Origin: Thermosynechococcus sp. NK55a
GTDB lineage: Bacteria; Cyanobacteriota; Cyanobacteriia; Thermosynechococcales; Thermosynechococcaceae
Reading direction: 5' to 3'
Length of the DNA stretch: 64,000 nucleotides
NCBI RefSeq assembly: GCF_000505665.1
Contig: NC_023033.1
Span: 1,409,813-1,473,812 of the forward strand
The position numbers were made by a program, and so were the translations under genes. Each line of letters begins with the position of its first letter. The first letter of the stretch is position 1. Under the pieces are notes generated by a model, which worked only from the letters and a program-made list of their open reading frames with translations, made no database searches and was not told where the DNA came from. This document shows positions 9,311 through 17,402 of this stretch, piece after piece.

Positions 9311-9553
9311 ATGATGGCCAGCTTATTTGACCAAAACTTTTGCTATACCGATCGCGCCCGCGCCATCTTCAAAGAACTGCAACGCAATCTCCATCCTATT
9401 TATAGGGAGCTAATGGAAGAAGGGTTCTCTCCTCGAGAAATTACCGCCCTCGTCACCAGTGCTGCTGCCCAAACAGAAAATGCCGCTATTGCTGAATGGG
9501 AAGAGGCGAGGGGCAGCTCCCACAGCAGAGCAGAATCACAGACCACGGCCTAG
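9311..9553 (+). CDS. Small conserved-looking protein of unknown function
   Basis: The 80-residue product (MMASLFDQNFCYTDRARAIF...) is soluble, helical and charged, with a Thr/Ser-rich tail. An upstream TTG at 9251 is in frame, but the first 20 residues it adds look non-coding, so ATG at 9311 (or 9314) is preferred. It ends 3 bases before the LivF-type ATPase gene, so the two are probably co-transcribed. No motif that I recognise. Confidence 0.6.
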   Translation: MMASLFDQNFCYTDRARAIFKELQRNLHPIYRELMEEGFSPREITALVTSAAAQTENAAIAEWEEARGSSHSRAESQTTA

Positions 9554-9556
9554 GGG

Positions 9557-10273
9557 ATGAGTTCTCAAGCTCGCATTTTGGAAATTGAGTCCCTGAGTGT
9601 CCACTACGGTGGCATTTGTGCTCTGCGAGAGGTGAGTCTGTCTATTGAAGCCGGGGAGTGCATTACCCTTGTGGGTGCCAATGGTGCTGGCAAAACCACC
9701 CTCCTGCGTGCCATTTCTAAACTCGTTCCCAGTGAAGGTATTATTCGCTTTGCCGGTCAATCTATTGCCGGGCGATCGCCCCATGAATTAGTCAGGTTGG
9801 GCATTGCCCATTGTCCAGAGGGGCGTCAGGTTCTAGCGCGCCAAACCGTACGGGACAATCTCCTTCTCGGTGCCTACTGCCGTCGAGATGAAGCGCAGAT
9901 TGCCCAAGACCTCGAAGAGCAACTCAACCGGTTTCCCAGACTACGGGAGCGGCAACACCAACTGGCAGGAACCCTCAGTGGGGGTGAACAGCAAATGCTA
10001 GCGATCGCCCGTGCCCTAATGAGTCATCCTCGCTTACTGCTCCTTGATGAACCCAGTTTAGGCTTAGCACCCAATTTAGTGCGGGAAATTTTTGCCATTT
10101 TGGCGCAACTGCGGCAACAGGGAATGACAATCCTACTAGTGGAGCAAAATGCTCACCTTGCCCTACAATTGGGCGATCGCGGCTATGTCCTGGAGGCAGG
10201 CCAAATGACCCTTAGTGGCAAGGCCTCAGATCTGTTGAGCGATCCAAGGGTTCAGCAAGCTTACCTGGGTTAA
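9557..10273 (+). CDS. natE: Branched-chain/neutral amino acid ABC transporter ATPase (LivF/NatE type)
   Basis: This 238-residue ATPase powers one half of a high-affinity amino acid importer. Walker A is GANGAGKTT, the signature is LSGGEQQMLAIARALM, and Walker B is LLLLDEPSLGLAP. The EPSLGLAP segment and the VRLGIAHCPEGRQV segment are typical of LivF, the smaller of the two ATPases in Liv systems; in cyanobacteria the N-I system calls it NatE. The partner permeases, binding protein and LivG are not in this window, which is common for scattered nat genes. A urea-transporter UrtE is a less likely alternative, since no urt genes are nearby. Confidence 0.78.
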   Translation: MSSQARILEIESLSVHYGGICALREVSLSIEAGECITLVGANGAGKTTLLRAISKLVPSEGIIRFAGQSIAGRSPHELVRLGIAHCPEGRQVLARQTVRDNLLLGAYCRRDEAQIAQDLEEQLNRFPRLRERQHQLAGTLSGGEQQMLAIARALMSHPRLLLLDEPSLGLAPNLVREIFAILAQLRQQGMTILLVEQNAHLALQLGDRGYVLEAGQMTLSGKASDLLSDPRVQQAYLG

Positions 10274-10291
10274 TGCTATGATCAGAGAGCT

Positions 10292-10365
10292 GGACGTGTG
10301 GCTCAGTGGATTAGAGCATCGGATTCCGGTTCCGAGGGTCGGGGGTTCGAATCCCTCCACGTCCG
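10292..10365 (+). tRNA. tRNA-Arg (anticodon CCG)
   Basis: A complete cloverleaf is visible in 74 bases: acceptor GGACGTG pairs with CACGTCC (10358-10364), D stem GCTC/GAGC, anticodon stem TCGGA/TCCGA around loop TTCCGGT, and T arm GGGGGTTCGAATCCC. The anticodon CCG is at 10326-10328 and reads CGG arginine codons. CCA is not encoded. The gene starts 18 bases after natE. Confidence 0.97.
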
Positions 10366-10381
10366 TTAATGAAGTGTCAGA

Positions 10382-10960
10382 ATGATGACTGAACCCGCTA
10401 CCCGTTCCGAATTGAGCCAAGTCTTGGATGCCATCCAAGGGATGCAAGGGAATTTGCAGGCAATGGAGGCTGCCCTCCAAGCCATAGACAAAAAGCTGGA
10501 TATTCACATTGCCACTAGTAACGAGAAATTCCAAAGGCTTGAGGACAAAATTGATGCGGTCGAGGCCAAACTGGAACAACAGATTAATGCCGTCGAGGCC
10601 AAGCTTGAGCAACGTATCAACGCCGTCGAGGCCAAACTGGAACAACAGATTAATGCCGTCGAGGCCAAGCTCGAGCAACGTATCAACGCCGTCGAGGCCA
10701 AACTGGAACAACAGATTAATGCCGTCGAGGCCAAGCTCGAGCAACGTATCAACGCCGTCGAGGCCAAACTGGAACAACAGATTAATGCCGTCGAGGCCAA
10801 GTTAGGGCAGCGGATTGATACAGTAGAATCCACGTTACAGGATATTGCCAAACGACAAGCAGGCACGGATGCGCGGTTATGGGGATTCCTAGTGACCCTG
10901 TTGGTGGCTACTGTTGGATTACTGACAAAAGTGCTGTTCTTTGATTTACCTCGCCCCTAA
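10382..10960 (+). CDS. Repetitive coiled-coil protein with C-terminal membrane anchor
   Basis: The 192-residue protein is almost wholly helical. Residues 60-145 repeat an 11-residue unit, alternating EAKLEQQINAV and EAKLEQRINAV, encoded by a near-perfect 66-bp tandem repeat. The 11-residue period suits a right-handed or hendecad coiled coil. A last variant unit (EAKLGQRIDTV) is followed by one membrane segment near the C terminus (LWGFLVTLLVATVGLLTKVL). The protein therefore looks like a cytosolic rod tethered to the membrane by its tail. Similar DUF1640/Bdr-like proteins in cyanobacteria have this layout, but I cannot assign a function. Repeat number may vary between strains. Confidence 0.72.
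   Translation: MMTEPATRSELSQVLDAIQGMQGNLQAMEAALQAIDKKLDIHIATSNEKFQRLEDKIDAVEAKLEQQINAVEAKLEQRINAVEAKLEQQINAVEAKLEQRINAVEAKLEQQINAVEAKLEQRINAVEAKLEQQINAVEAKLGQRIDTVESTLQDIAKRQAGTDARLWGFLVTLLVATVGLLTKVLFFDLPRP
10559..10800 (+). repeat. 66-bp in-frame tandem repeat, about 3.6 copies
   Basis: Units start at 10559, 10625, 10691 and 10757. They are almost identical (the first differs at one base, cttgag versus ctcgag), and the fourth diverges in its second half. Each unit contains two related 33-base halves beginning GTCGAGGCCAA. The length is a multiple of three, which keeps other frames open and creates long spurious ORFs on both strands. Confidence 0.93.
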
Positions 10961-11001
10961 ATTCGTTACCTTAAAAACTGGACTAATTCTTCTTAGCCAG
11001 T

Positions 11002-11718
11002 ATGTTTCTCAACCTCAAAGATATTATTTTGCTGTTGCATCCCATCTTGGCCTGCACATTTGTTTTTCCCGTGCTTGGTATCACAACGTTCTTTGCCCTG
11101 CAAACCCGGCAGCGTCGCCTCAAAGACACCACCTCAATCCCTACCACAGTCGGCAGTTTGCACGTGAAATTGGGTAATCTCCTAGCTGCTGGCGTCATTG
11201 GTATCACATTGGTGGCCTTGGCCTATTCAGTCGTGTTTGGCTTTCAGGGCTTCTTGATGCAGGCGGAGCAGAACAGGCTGCAACCGCTCTCTGTTGTCCT
11301 CGTAGCGCTGATGTTTATTGTCACCATTGCAGCAACAGTGCTCCTATATCGCGCTCAATCAAAACTATGGCGTGCTGTCTTTGCCACCCTCTCAGGAATG
11401 GGGGTGATCATCCTAGCCTTTCAGCCGGGGGTCTTTCGCCGCGATGACGAGTGGTGGGTTTCTCACTTTTACTTTGGTCTGGCGGCTGTAATGCTGATGA
11501 TTTTTGCTGTGGCCATTGTGCGAGAGATTTACCAAGATCGATCGCTCCGGTGGCGGCGGATTCATATTGGCTTAAATTCCCTTGCTGTGGTTCTCTTTTT
11601 ATTGCAGGGCATTACGGGGACCCGTGACCTCTTGGAAATTCCCTTGAGTTGGCAAGCACCCGTAGTCTATCAGTGCAACTTTGATCCGCGATCGCCCCAG
11701 TTCAAGACCTGTCCCTAA
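11002..11718 (+). CDS. DUF4079-family integral membrane protein
   Basis: The 238-residue protein has about six hydrophobic segments (first near residues 7-32, others near 55-80, 90-110, 120-140, 155-172 and 190-205). The segment with LHPILACTFVFPVLGIT and the WWVSHFYFGL region with conserved His residues resemble the cyanobacterial DUF4079 family, which looks like a b-type cytochrome membrane fold. His residues in the membrane could bind heme, but this is inference. Its end overlaps the convergent ctaE gene by four bases. Confidence 0.7.
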   Translation: MFLNLKDIILLLHPILACTFVFPVLGITTFFALQTRQRRLKDTTSIPTTVGSLHVKLGNLLAAGVIGITLVALAYSVVFGFQGFLMQAEQNRLQPLSVVLVALMFIVTIAATVLLYRAQSKLWRAVFATLSGMGVIILAFQPGVFRRDDEWWVSHFYFGLAAVMLMIFAVAIVREIYQDRSLRWRRIHIGLNSLAVVLFLLQGITGTRDLLEIPLSWQAPVVYQCNFDPRSPQFKTCP

Positions 11719-12320
11719 AAACGAGTCAGGATATACAGCAGTGTGAAGAGGATAATCCAGATCACATCCACAAAGTGCCAATAGATCTCTGCCATAGCCA
11801 CTCCCGTATGCTTTTGGGCGTTGTAATGCCCGGGGCGGCGCGAGCGCCAGATCACCCCCAAAATCAGCAAAATGCCAATAAAAACATGGAGACCGTGGAA
11901 GCCCGTCATCACATAGAAACAGCTGGCAAACACATTAGTGCGCAGACCGTAGCCGAGGGTGAGATACTCATACACTTGCCCCCCAAGGAACACCGCCCCC
12001 ATCGCCGCCGTGAGCCAATACCATTTGCGCATGCCGCGAACATCATCCTTTTTGATGGCAATATCGCCGTAGTGGATAACAAAGCTACTAGAGATGAGGA
12101 TGAGGGTGTTGATGGTGGGCACAAGAAGTTCCACCTCGGTGCCTTCGGGTGGCCATTGCTCATTCATGCCCCGCAGCAGTAAATAGGCCGCAAAGAGGCC
12201 ACCAAACATCAGGGATTCAGAAATTAGAAAGACCAGCAACCCTAAAACCCGAAAATCAGGGTGCTCATGGGTATGATCAACCCCTATGGCCGCCCCTTGA
12301 GACTCAACAGCACCTTGCAT
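11715..12320 (-). CDS. ctaE: Cytochrome c oxidase subunit III
   Basis: Subunit III stabilises the aa3-type terminal oxidase of the cyanobacterial respiratory chain. The 201-residue protein has five membrane segments, and the typical stretches FLISESLMFGGLFAAYLLLR, FYVMTGFHGLHVFIG and EIYWHFVDVIWIILFTLLY, including the conserved His-Gly-Leu-His and the WHFVD signature. It is the last gene of the minus-strand unit ctaC-ctaD-ctaE, 19 bases after ctaD. Confidence 0.95.
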   Translation of the reverse strand: MQGAVESQGAAIGVDHTHEHPDFRVLGLLVFLISESLMFGGLFAAYLLLRGMNEQWPPEGTEVELLVPTINTLILISSSFVIHYGDIAIKKDDVRGMRKWYWLTAAMGAVFLGGQVYEYLTLGYGLRTNVFASCFYVMTGFHGLHVFIGILLILGVIWRSRRPGHYNAQKHTGVAMAEIYWHFVDVIWIILFTLLYILTRF

Positions 12321-12339
12321 GGCTTGCTCCTAAAGTGTC

Positions 12340-13998
12340 CTACTCTTCCTCGTCATGATCCTCATCGGTGCTTTCCCTGCGCCGCTCAATGCCATAGTCG
12401 TAGGGACCTTTGGTAACCACGGGCAGTACTTCCCAGTTTTCAATCAGCGGCGGTGAACTGGTCGTCCACTCTAGGCTGAGACCGCCCCAAGGGTTATCGC
12501 CAGCAACTTTGCCCTTATTCCAGCTCCAAATGATGTTAATCAGGAAGGGAATTATTGAGAAGGCCAAGACAAAGGCACCTATCGTACAAATCAGGTTAAT
12601 TGGCTCAAACTGGGGATCGTACATAGCAACGCGGCGGGGCATCCCCTTCAGCCCCAACTCATGCATAGGCAAAAAGGTTAAGTTCGTGCCAATGAACGTC
12701 AGCACAAAGTGGAGAATCCCTAGGCGTTCATCGAGAAGCCGTCCGGTCATTTTGGGGAACCAGTGGTAAATGCCTGCATAGAGACCAAACACAGAACCGC
12801 CAAAAAGCACATAGTGGAAGTGTGCCACCACATAGTAGGTATCATGGACGTGAATATCCACGGGGGCAGTCCCCAAGGTGACACCGCTAAGACCCCCCAA
12901 GACAAACATTGACAGTAGGCCAATGGCAAAGAGCATAGCACTGTTGAGGCGAATTTTACCGCCCCAGAGGGTGGCCACCCAGCTGAAGATTTTCACCCCC
13001 GTCGGCACCGCCACAATTAGGGTTGAAATCGTAAAGAACATCCGCATCCAAGGGGGTGTACCGCTGGTGAACATGTGGTGCACCCAGACAAACAGACCCA
13101 CACAGCAGATGGCCAAACTGGAGTAGGCGATCGCCTGATAGCCAAAGATGGGCTTACGGGCATGCACGGGAATCACCTCGGACATGATGCCAAAGATCGG
13201 CAAAATCATCAGGTAGACCGCTGGGTGAGAGTAAAACCAGAAAAGGTGCTGGTAAATAATGACATTGCCCCCGGCATCTGGCTTGTAAAACGAGGTACCA
13301 AAGTTAATATCAAACAGCAGCAAAATCAGCCCCGCGGCCAGCACAGGGGTTGAGACTAGAGCCAGCAGAGAGGTCGCTAGCATTGCCCAGCAAAAGAGGG
13401 GCATCTGATTCCAGCGCATACTGGGCACTTTCATCTTCCAGATAGTGACAATGAAATTCACCGACCCCAGAATCGAGGAGGTGCCCACAAGGACGATCGC
13501 CAGAATCCACATACTCTGGGCAGTGGTGGCTGTGATCGTACTCAAGGGCGGATAGGAGGTCCAGCCCGCTTGGGCACCCCCAAACAGGAAACTGGCTAAA
13601 AGTAAGGCCCCCGCCGGTGGGTTCAGCCAAAAGGCCAGCGCATTCAAACGGGGAAAGGCCATATCCCGTGCCCCGATCATCAAGGGCACCAAGTAGTTGC
13701 CAAAGCCGCCAATCGCTGCCGGCACCACCCACAGGAAAATCATGATCGTGCCGTGGTTGGTGAGAAAGGCGTTGTAAAGATTGGGATCGAGGAAGTCGGA
13801 ATCTGCCGTAGCCAGCTCCGTGCGCATGGCCACCGCCATCAGACCGCCAATCAGGTAAAAGATAAAGGCAGTAACCAAGTATTGAATACCAATCACCTTG
13901 TGATCAACGTTAAAGGTGAAGTAGTCATACCACTTCCATGCCTTAGGATGCTCAGGGAGGGACAAGGGGGTATCTAGGGGCAGTTGTGCTTGCGCCAT
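12340..13998 (-). CDS. ctaD: Cytochrome c oxidase subunit I
   Basis: This 552-residue, twelve-helix protein is the catalytic subunit that reduces oxygen and pumps protons. It contains the binuclear-centre segment WFYSHPAVYLMILP, where His and Tyr of the HPxVY form the cross-linked Cu-B ligand pair, and the heme-ligand segment around HVHDTYYVVAHFHYVLFGG. The usual Glu of HPEVY is Ala here, with Tyr-Ser before HP; this YSHP arrangement marks the A2 type of heme-copper oxidase, in which the Tyr/Ser pair takes over the D-channel role. It sits between ctaC and ctaE. Confidence 0.97.
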   Translation of the reverse strand: MAQAQLPLDTPLSLPEHPKAWKWYDYFTFNVDHKVIGIQYLVTAFIFYLIGGLMAVAMRTELATADSDFLDPNLYNAFLTNHGTIMIFLWVVPAAIGGFGNYLVPLMIGARDMAFPRLNALAFWLNPPAGALLLASFLFGGAQAGWTSYPPLSTITATTAQSMWILAIVLVGTSSILGSVNFIVTIWKMKVPSMRWNQMPLFCWAMLATSLLALVSTPVLAAGLILLLFDINFGTSFYKPDAGGNVIIYQHLFWFYSHPAVYLMILPIFGIMSEVIPVHARKPIFGYQAIAYSSLAICCVGLFVWVHHMFTSGTPPWMRMFFTISTLIVAVPTGVKIFSWVATLWGGKIRLNSAMLFAIGLLSMFVLGGLSGVTLGTAPVDIHVHDTYYVVAHFHYVLFGGSVFGLYAGIYHWFPKMTGRLLDERLGILHFVLTFIGTNLTFLPMHELGLKGMPRRVAMYDPQFEPINLICTIGAFVLAFSIIPFLINIIWSWNKGKVAGDNPWGGLSLEWTTSSPPLIENWEVLPVVTKGPYDYGIERRRESTDEDHDEEE

Positions 13999-14032
13999 AA
14001 CGCTCTCAAGAATGCAACAGTTCGAAAGAAGC

Positions 14033-15019
14033 CTAAAGCTTTTCGGGAAAATGGTGGTGGGTCATTGCTTCTACTTGCGCCACCAATTGCGGGGTTATGC
14101 CCATCTCCTGGATATGGCGATCGCTCAGGGAGGGAATTACTGGAGCCGTTGCTATCGCTTGGTTTTGATTGCGCCACGTTTCAAAATCCTCTGGGGTATG
14201 CACAATCACCTGAGTGCGCATGGCCCCGTGGTAACCCCCACAAAGTTCCGCACAGACCACAGGGTATGTCCCAACTTTAGTGGCCTTAAAGCGCAGTTCA
14301 GTGGGGACGCCGGGAATCGCATCCTGCTTCAAGCGAAACTGGGGCACCCAAAAGGAATGGATGACATCCCGCGCAGAGAGATTTAACTGCACGTCCTTGC
14401 CGACTGGGATATGCAATTCGCCGGAGACAATGCCACTGTCGGGGTAGGTGAAAATCCACGCATACTGCATACCCGTCACATCCACTACTACGTCTGGGGC
14501 TTTGCCTTGAACATCAGGGCTAGCCCCAATGCCAATTTCAGGGGTTTGCGCTGCTGCTAAGAGGGCAGTTGCATCACTGGTAGTCTTCGAGGGGGCTTGG
14601 GCAACAACCGCCATCCCTGACTTGGGTGCATGCATCGAGTGCATCGCATGATCCCCCGGATTCAGTCCCCCCATGCGCTGGAAAATATCCACGCTGTAAA
14701 TGCCAAGGAAGATCACAATCAAAGCGGGAATTGCTGTCCAGAAGGCCTCTAGGGGTAGGTTGCCCTCCACGGGTAGCCCATCGCCTTCCTCACCGGCACG
14801 GCGGCGATAGCGAATCACAAAAAGGATGATGGCACCCTGTACTACCAGAAAGAGGGCAGTACCAATTGTGAGCATAATGTCAAAGAAGTTATCCACCAAG
14901 GGAGCCTGCTCAGAGGCCTGTTCCGGCAGAAGGCCATGGTGATGTCCTACCCAAAAACTAATCAGGGTAACAACAACGCCAGCGGTCAGTGTCCAAATTG
15001 AAGCGGGTATTTGTTCCAT
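14033..15019 (-). CDS. ctaC: Cytochrome c oxidase subunit II
   Basis: Subunit II takes electrons from cytochrome c6 or plastocyanin into the oxidase through its Cu-A centre. The 328-residue form starting at ATG 15019 (MEQIPASIWTL) matches the N terminus of cyanobacterial homologues better than the in-frame upstream starts at 15046 (ATG) and 15070 (TTG). Two N-terminal membrane hairpins are followed by a periplasmic cupredoxin domain with MQYAWIFTYPDSG, HSFWVPQF and CAELCGGYHGAM, which supply the Cu-A ligands. An insert rich in His, Met and Ala (about residues 115-160) separates helix two from the copper domain. It leads the cta operon. Confidence 0.95.
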   Translation of the reverse strand: MEQIPASIWTLTAGVVVTLISFWVGHHHGLLPEQASEQAPLVDNFFDIMLTIGTALFLVVQGAIILFVIRYRRRAGEEGDGLPVEGNLPLEAFWTAIPALIVIFLGIYSVDIFQRMGGLNPGDHAMHSMHAPKSGMAVVAQAPSKTTSDATALLAAAQTPEIGIGASPDVQGKAPDVVVDVTGMQYAWIFTYPDSGIVSGELHIPVGKDVQLNLSARDVIHSFWVPQFRLKQDAIPGVPTELRFKATKVGTYPVVCAELCGGYHGAMRTQVIVHTPEDFETWRNQNQAIATAPVIPSLSDRHIQEMGITPQLVAQVEAMTHHHFPEKL

Positions 15020-15206
15020 GGGGCCAAAGCGTCCAGAAAATCCCATCCCGATCCTAGGCAGATTCCCCAAGGATGTGGGTTAAAAGAACCTAAAGATTTA
15101 TGTTGATTGATTCATGATGCTTAAGGCAGATTGGGCACAGATTAAGACCTTCCCAATGTCATTGAGGACTAGTAGACTCAAGCAATTGTTTACCGGAGGA
15201 TGACGA

Positions 15207-16205
15207 ATGCTCAATGTCCTTCCCCTGGCTGGGATGTCTTTGGCAAGTCTACACTACTCGACCCATAGAGTAGATCAAACGCAGGTGTATATGGTGGCTG
15301 CGCCGATGGCCGAGTATCGGGTGGTTATGACAGAACCAGCGACCAGTGGCCAAGATACCTATTTAGAAACGACGGCGGCTTTTGCGCGGCGTACAGGCGC
15401 TGTGGCAGCCATGAATACCAATTTTTTCCGCTGGCTAAATGCCCAATCCCTGCGCTCTTTTCAGGACTACCAAAAATGGATCATGGGGGAGTCCCATCCT
15501 GACGGCATTAGTTACCAAGCACTGCGGCAAACGTGCTTGAGGGGTCGAGGCACTATTCCAGCGGGGGTTCTCGGAGCCTACATTGTCAATGGTCGAGTCG
15601 TGCGTCCCTATGAGGGGGGCTATTCAGGAATTGTAAATTTTCCTGCCCAAGGAGGCATTGAGTTTTATCGCGGCAGGTTGCCAGAGCAGCCCTTTAATGT
15701 GGTCAGTGGCTCGCAGCAGCTTTTAGACGGTGGCAGAAAGCTACCCGTTGATGGCAGCGATCGCACGTCCCCAAAGGCAATTCTTGGCAGACGCGGGAAC
15801 GAGTATGTCTTTGTTGTCAGCGATGGGCGAGGGAATGGTGGCTCACCAGGGCTTTCTTTGTTGCAACTTCAAGACTTCCTACTGCAGCAGGGAGTAACGG
15901 AGGCAACGGCAATGGATGGGGGTGAGTCGGCCACCTTGGTAGTGGAGGGGCAAGTGAAAAATCATCCCCGCGATCGCTATTGCCAACTAGCACGTTGGCT
16001 ACCTGCTCCCACCCTCACGTTTATTAATCCTGAAGAGGAGGCTCGCGAAACAGCGATGGCCCTGGGGCGATCGCTCAGACCTGTTGGCGCCAACATTGGC
16101 TTAGTACCCCGACATCGCCCCCCAGCCTTCCTTTCCTTGGCGTTTTGGAAGTCCTTGCAGCAACGACTACTTGCCCGACTACGGGCTTGGCGAGACGCCG
16201 TCTAA
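15207..16205 (+). CDS. Phosphodiester glycosidase (NAGPA/DUF2233) domain protein
   Basis: The 332-residue protein has the fold markers of the NAGPA family: AAMNTNFF, SPKAILGR, FVVSDGR and the strongly conserved AMDGGESATLVV. In animals this domain removes GlcNAc from lysosomal sugar phosphodiesters; bacterial members act on unknown cell-wall or exopolysaccharide substrates. The N-terminal 20 residues are only weakly hydrophobic, so export is uncertain. A good GGAGG site precedes ATG at 15207. It is divergent from ctaC and upstream of psbX. Confidence 0.8.
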   Translation: MLNVLPLAGMSLASLHYSTHRVDQTQVYMVAAPMAEYRVVMTEPATSGQDTYLETTAAFARRTGAVAAMNTNFFRWLNAQSLRSFQDYQKWIMGESHPDGISYQALRQTCLRGRGTIPAGVLGAYIVNGRVVRPYEGGYSGIVNFPAQGGIEFYRGRLPEQPFNVVSGSQQLLDGGRKLPVDGSDRTSPKAILGRRGNEYVFVVSDGRGNGGSPGLSLLQLQDFLLQQGVTEATAMDGGESATLVVEGQVKNHPRDRYCQLARWLPAPTLTFINPEEEARETAMALGRSLRPVGANIGLVPRHRPPAFLSLAFWKSLQQRLLARLRAWRDAV

Positions 16206-16272
16206 TTCCTGAAAACCAAGACCAGATTTTGTTAAAATCCTAGTGTTCACTTTGACCGGCACACGCAAAGCT

Positions 16273-16425
16273 ATGATTCAGTCTGCATACTCCCTCCTGC
16301 TGACCATTACCCCTTCCCTGAAAGGTTTCTTTATTGGCCTATTGTCCGGCGCCGTGGTTTTGGGTTTAACCTTTGCGGCTCTGATCGCCATTAGTCAGAT
16401 TGATAAGGTGCAGCGTTCTTTATAG
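16273..16425 (+). CDS. psbX: Photosystem II reaction centre protein PsbX
   Basis: PsbX is a single-helix subunit at the periphery of photosystem II near cytochrome b559 and the plastoquinone exchange cavity. The segment TITPSLKGFFIGLLSGAVV and the tail ISQIDKVQRSL are essentially the Thermosynechococcus protein. The mature N terminus known from crystal structures begins at TITPS; here the codon before it is CTG, and the first ATG in frame is at 16273, adding MIQSAYSLLL (50 residues in all). The extension is probably cleaved. A GTG at 16243 is a poorer choice. Confidence 0.95.
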   Translation: MIQSAYSLLLTITPSLKGFFIGLLSGAVVLGLTFAALIAISQIDKVQRSL

Positions 16426-16465
16426 TCAGCAGACCTAGTAGTGGACCTTGCACTCCCACTAAAAT

Positions 16466-16500
16466 AGGGTCATGGCCATAAAGCCGTGACTCTGGTTTTC
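16466..16500 (+). terminator. Probable intrinsic terminator after psbX
   Basis: An 11-bp stem with two G-U pairs (AGGGTCATGGC / GCCGTGACTCT) around the loop CATAAA spans 16466-16493 and is followed by the T-rich ggttttctatttt. It lies 41 bases after the psbX stop, so psbX may be a monocistronic message. Confidence 0.55.
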
Positions 16501-16528
16501 TATTTTGCCCCTTTAGGCAATGGGTTAA

Positions 16529-17377
16529 ATGACTTATCTTTCCTTCTCCCCTCTCCTTGGTCAAATTGTTAATGTTGGGCTTGGACCTGCTGGTCTTTTG
16601 GGAATCGGCCTCGCTGTTGCTGGGGCGCTTCTCTATTTCCTGCGCTCGATTCAGCCGGAGTTAGCGCGAGATCATGATATTTTCTTTGCCGCAGTGGCAC
16701 TCCTGTGCGGGGGGATTCTCTTTTTCCAGGGATGGCGCCTCGACCCAATTTTGCTGTTTGGCCAGTTTCTGCTGACGGGCACTGCTGCCTTTTTTGCCTA
16801 TGAAAGTATTCGTTTGCGGCGAGTGGCCACAGAGCAGGCACGGCGGAATACCCCCATTGTGGATGAAGAGCGACCCGTTAGCCGCAGCTACACCTACCGG
16901 GCAGAAATAGAGGAACTGGAACCCTACGACGAGGAGGAGGAAGAGGAGTACCCACCCTTACGGCGAATTCGGGGTAGCCGCGATGTGTCGCGATCGCGCT
17001 ATGAAGACGAGGATGTAGAGGAGACCCCCCCGGTAGGCCGTTTACCCTCGCGGCGCAGTAGCCCGTCCCGTCCTGAACCCCCCAGCCGTCCTAGTGTACG
17101 TCGTCCCCCTTCACGGCGTCCTCGACCGACAACATCACCGTCAGATGAGATTGTGGATGAACCCTATCGTCCACCGACACCAACGCGCCAGCCCAGCCGC
17201 CGTCCCCCACCACCTACCACAGAAACAGCAACAGTGAGCGATCGCCCCACGCGCCGCCGTCCTCCCCGTCCGCGTCCTGAAGGCACCACCGATGGCAGTG
17301 AGTATGTGCCCTATCAACCCTTGGATCGTCCTCCCAGTGATGAGCAGGATAACTCGGCCAATTTTGACGATGAATAA
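16529..17377 (+). CDS. ycf66: Ycf66-family protein
   Basis: Ycf66 is a cyanobacterial and plastid protein of unknown function. The 282-residue product starts with three hydrophobic segments (about 10-35, 50-68, 75-95; markers VNVGLGPAGLLGIGLAV and LFFQGWRLDPILLFGQ). From about residue 110 the tail is low-complexity, rich in Arg, Pro, Ser and acidic runs (EEEEEEY), and is likely disordered. The short N-terminal domain is the conserved part of the family. It follows psbX, with a probable terminator between. Confidence 0.85.
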   Translation: MTYLSFSPLLGQIVNVGLGPAGLLGIGLAVAGALLYFLRSIQPELARDHDIFFAAVALLCGGILFFQGWRLDPILLFGQFLLTGTAAFFAYESIRLRRVATEQARRNTPIVDEERPVSRSYTYRAEIEELEPYDEEEEEEYPPLRRIRGSRDVSRSRYEDEDVEETPPVGRLPSRRSSPSRPEPPSRPSVRRPPSRRPRPTTSPSDEIVDEPYRPPTPTRQPSRRPPPPTTETATVSDRPTRRRPPRPRPEGTTDGSEYVPYQPLDRPPSDEQDNSANFDDE

Positions 17378-17402
17378 ACCCTAGGAGCAAAGGCGGTTGA
17401 CA

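Noticed and set aside
10226-10866. Long minus-strand and second plus-strand frames with repeated peptides (GLDGVDTLLEL, SLASTALIRCS, SRPNWNNRLMP)
   Set aside because: They are side effects of the 66-bp repeat, whose length divisible by three keeps other frames open; only the EAKLEQ frame has a natural coiled-coil composition and a membrane tail.
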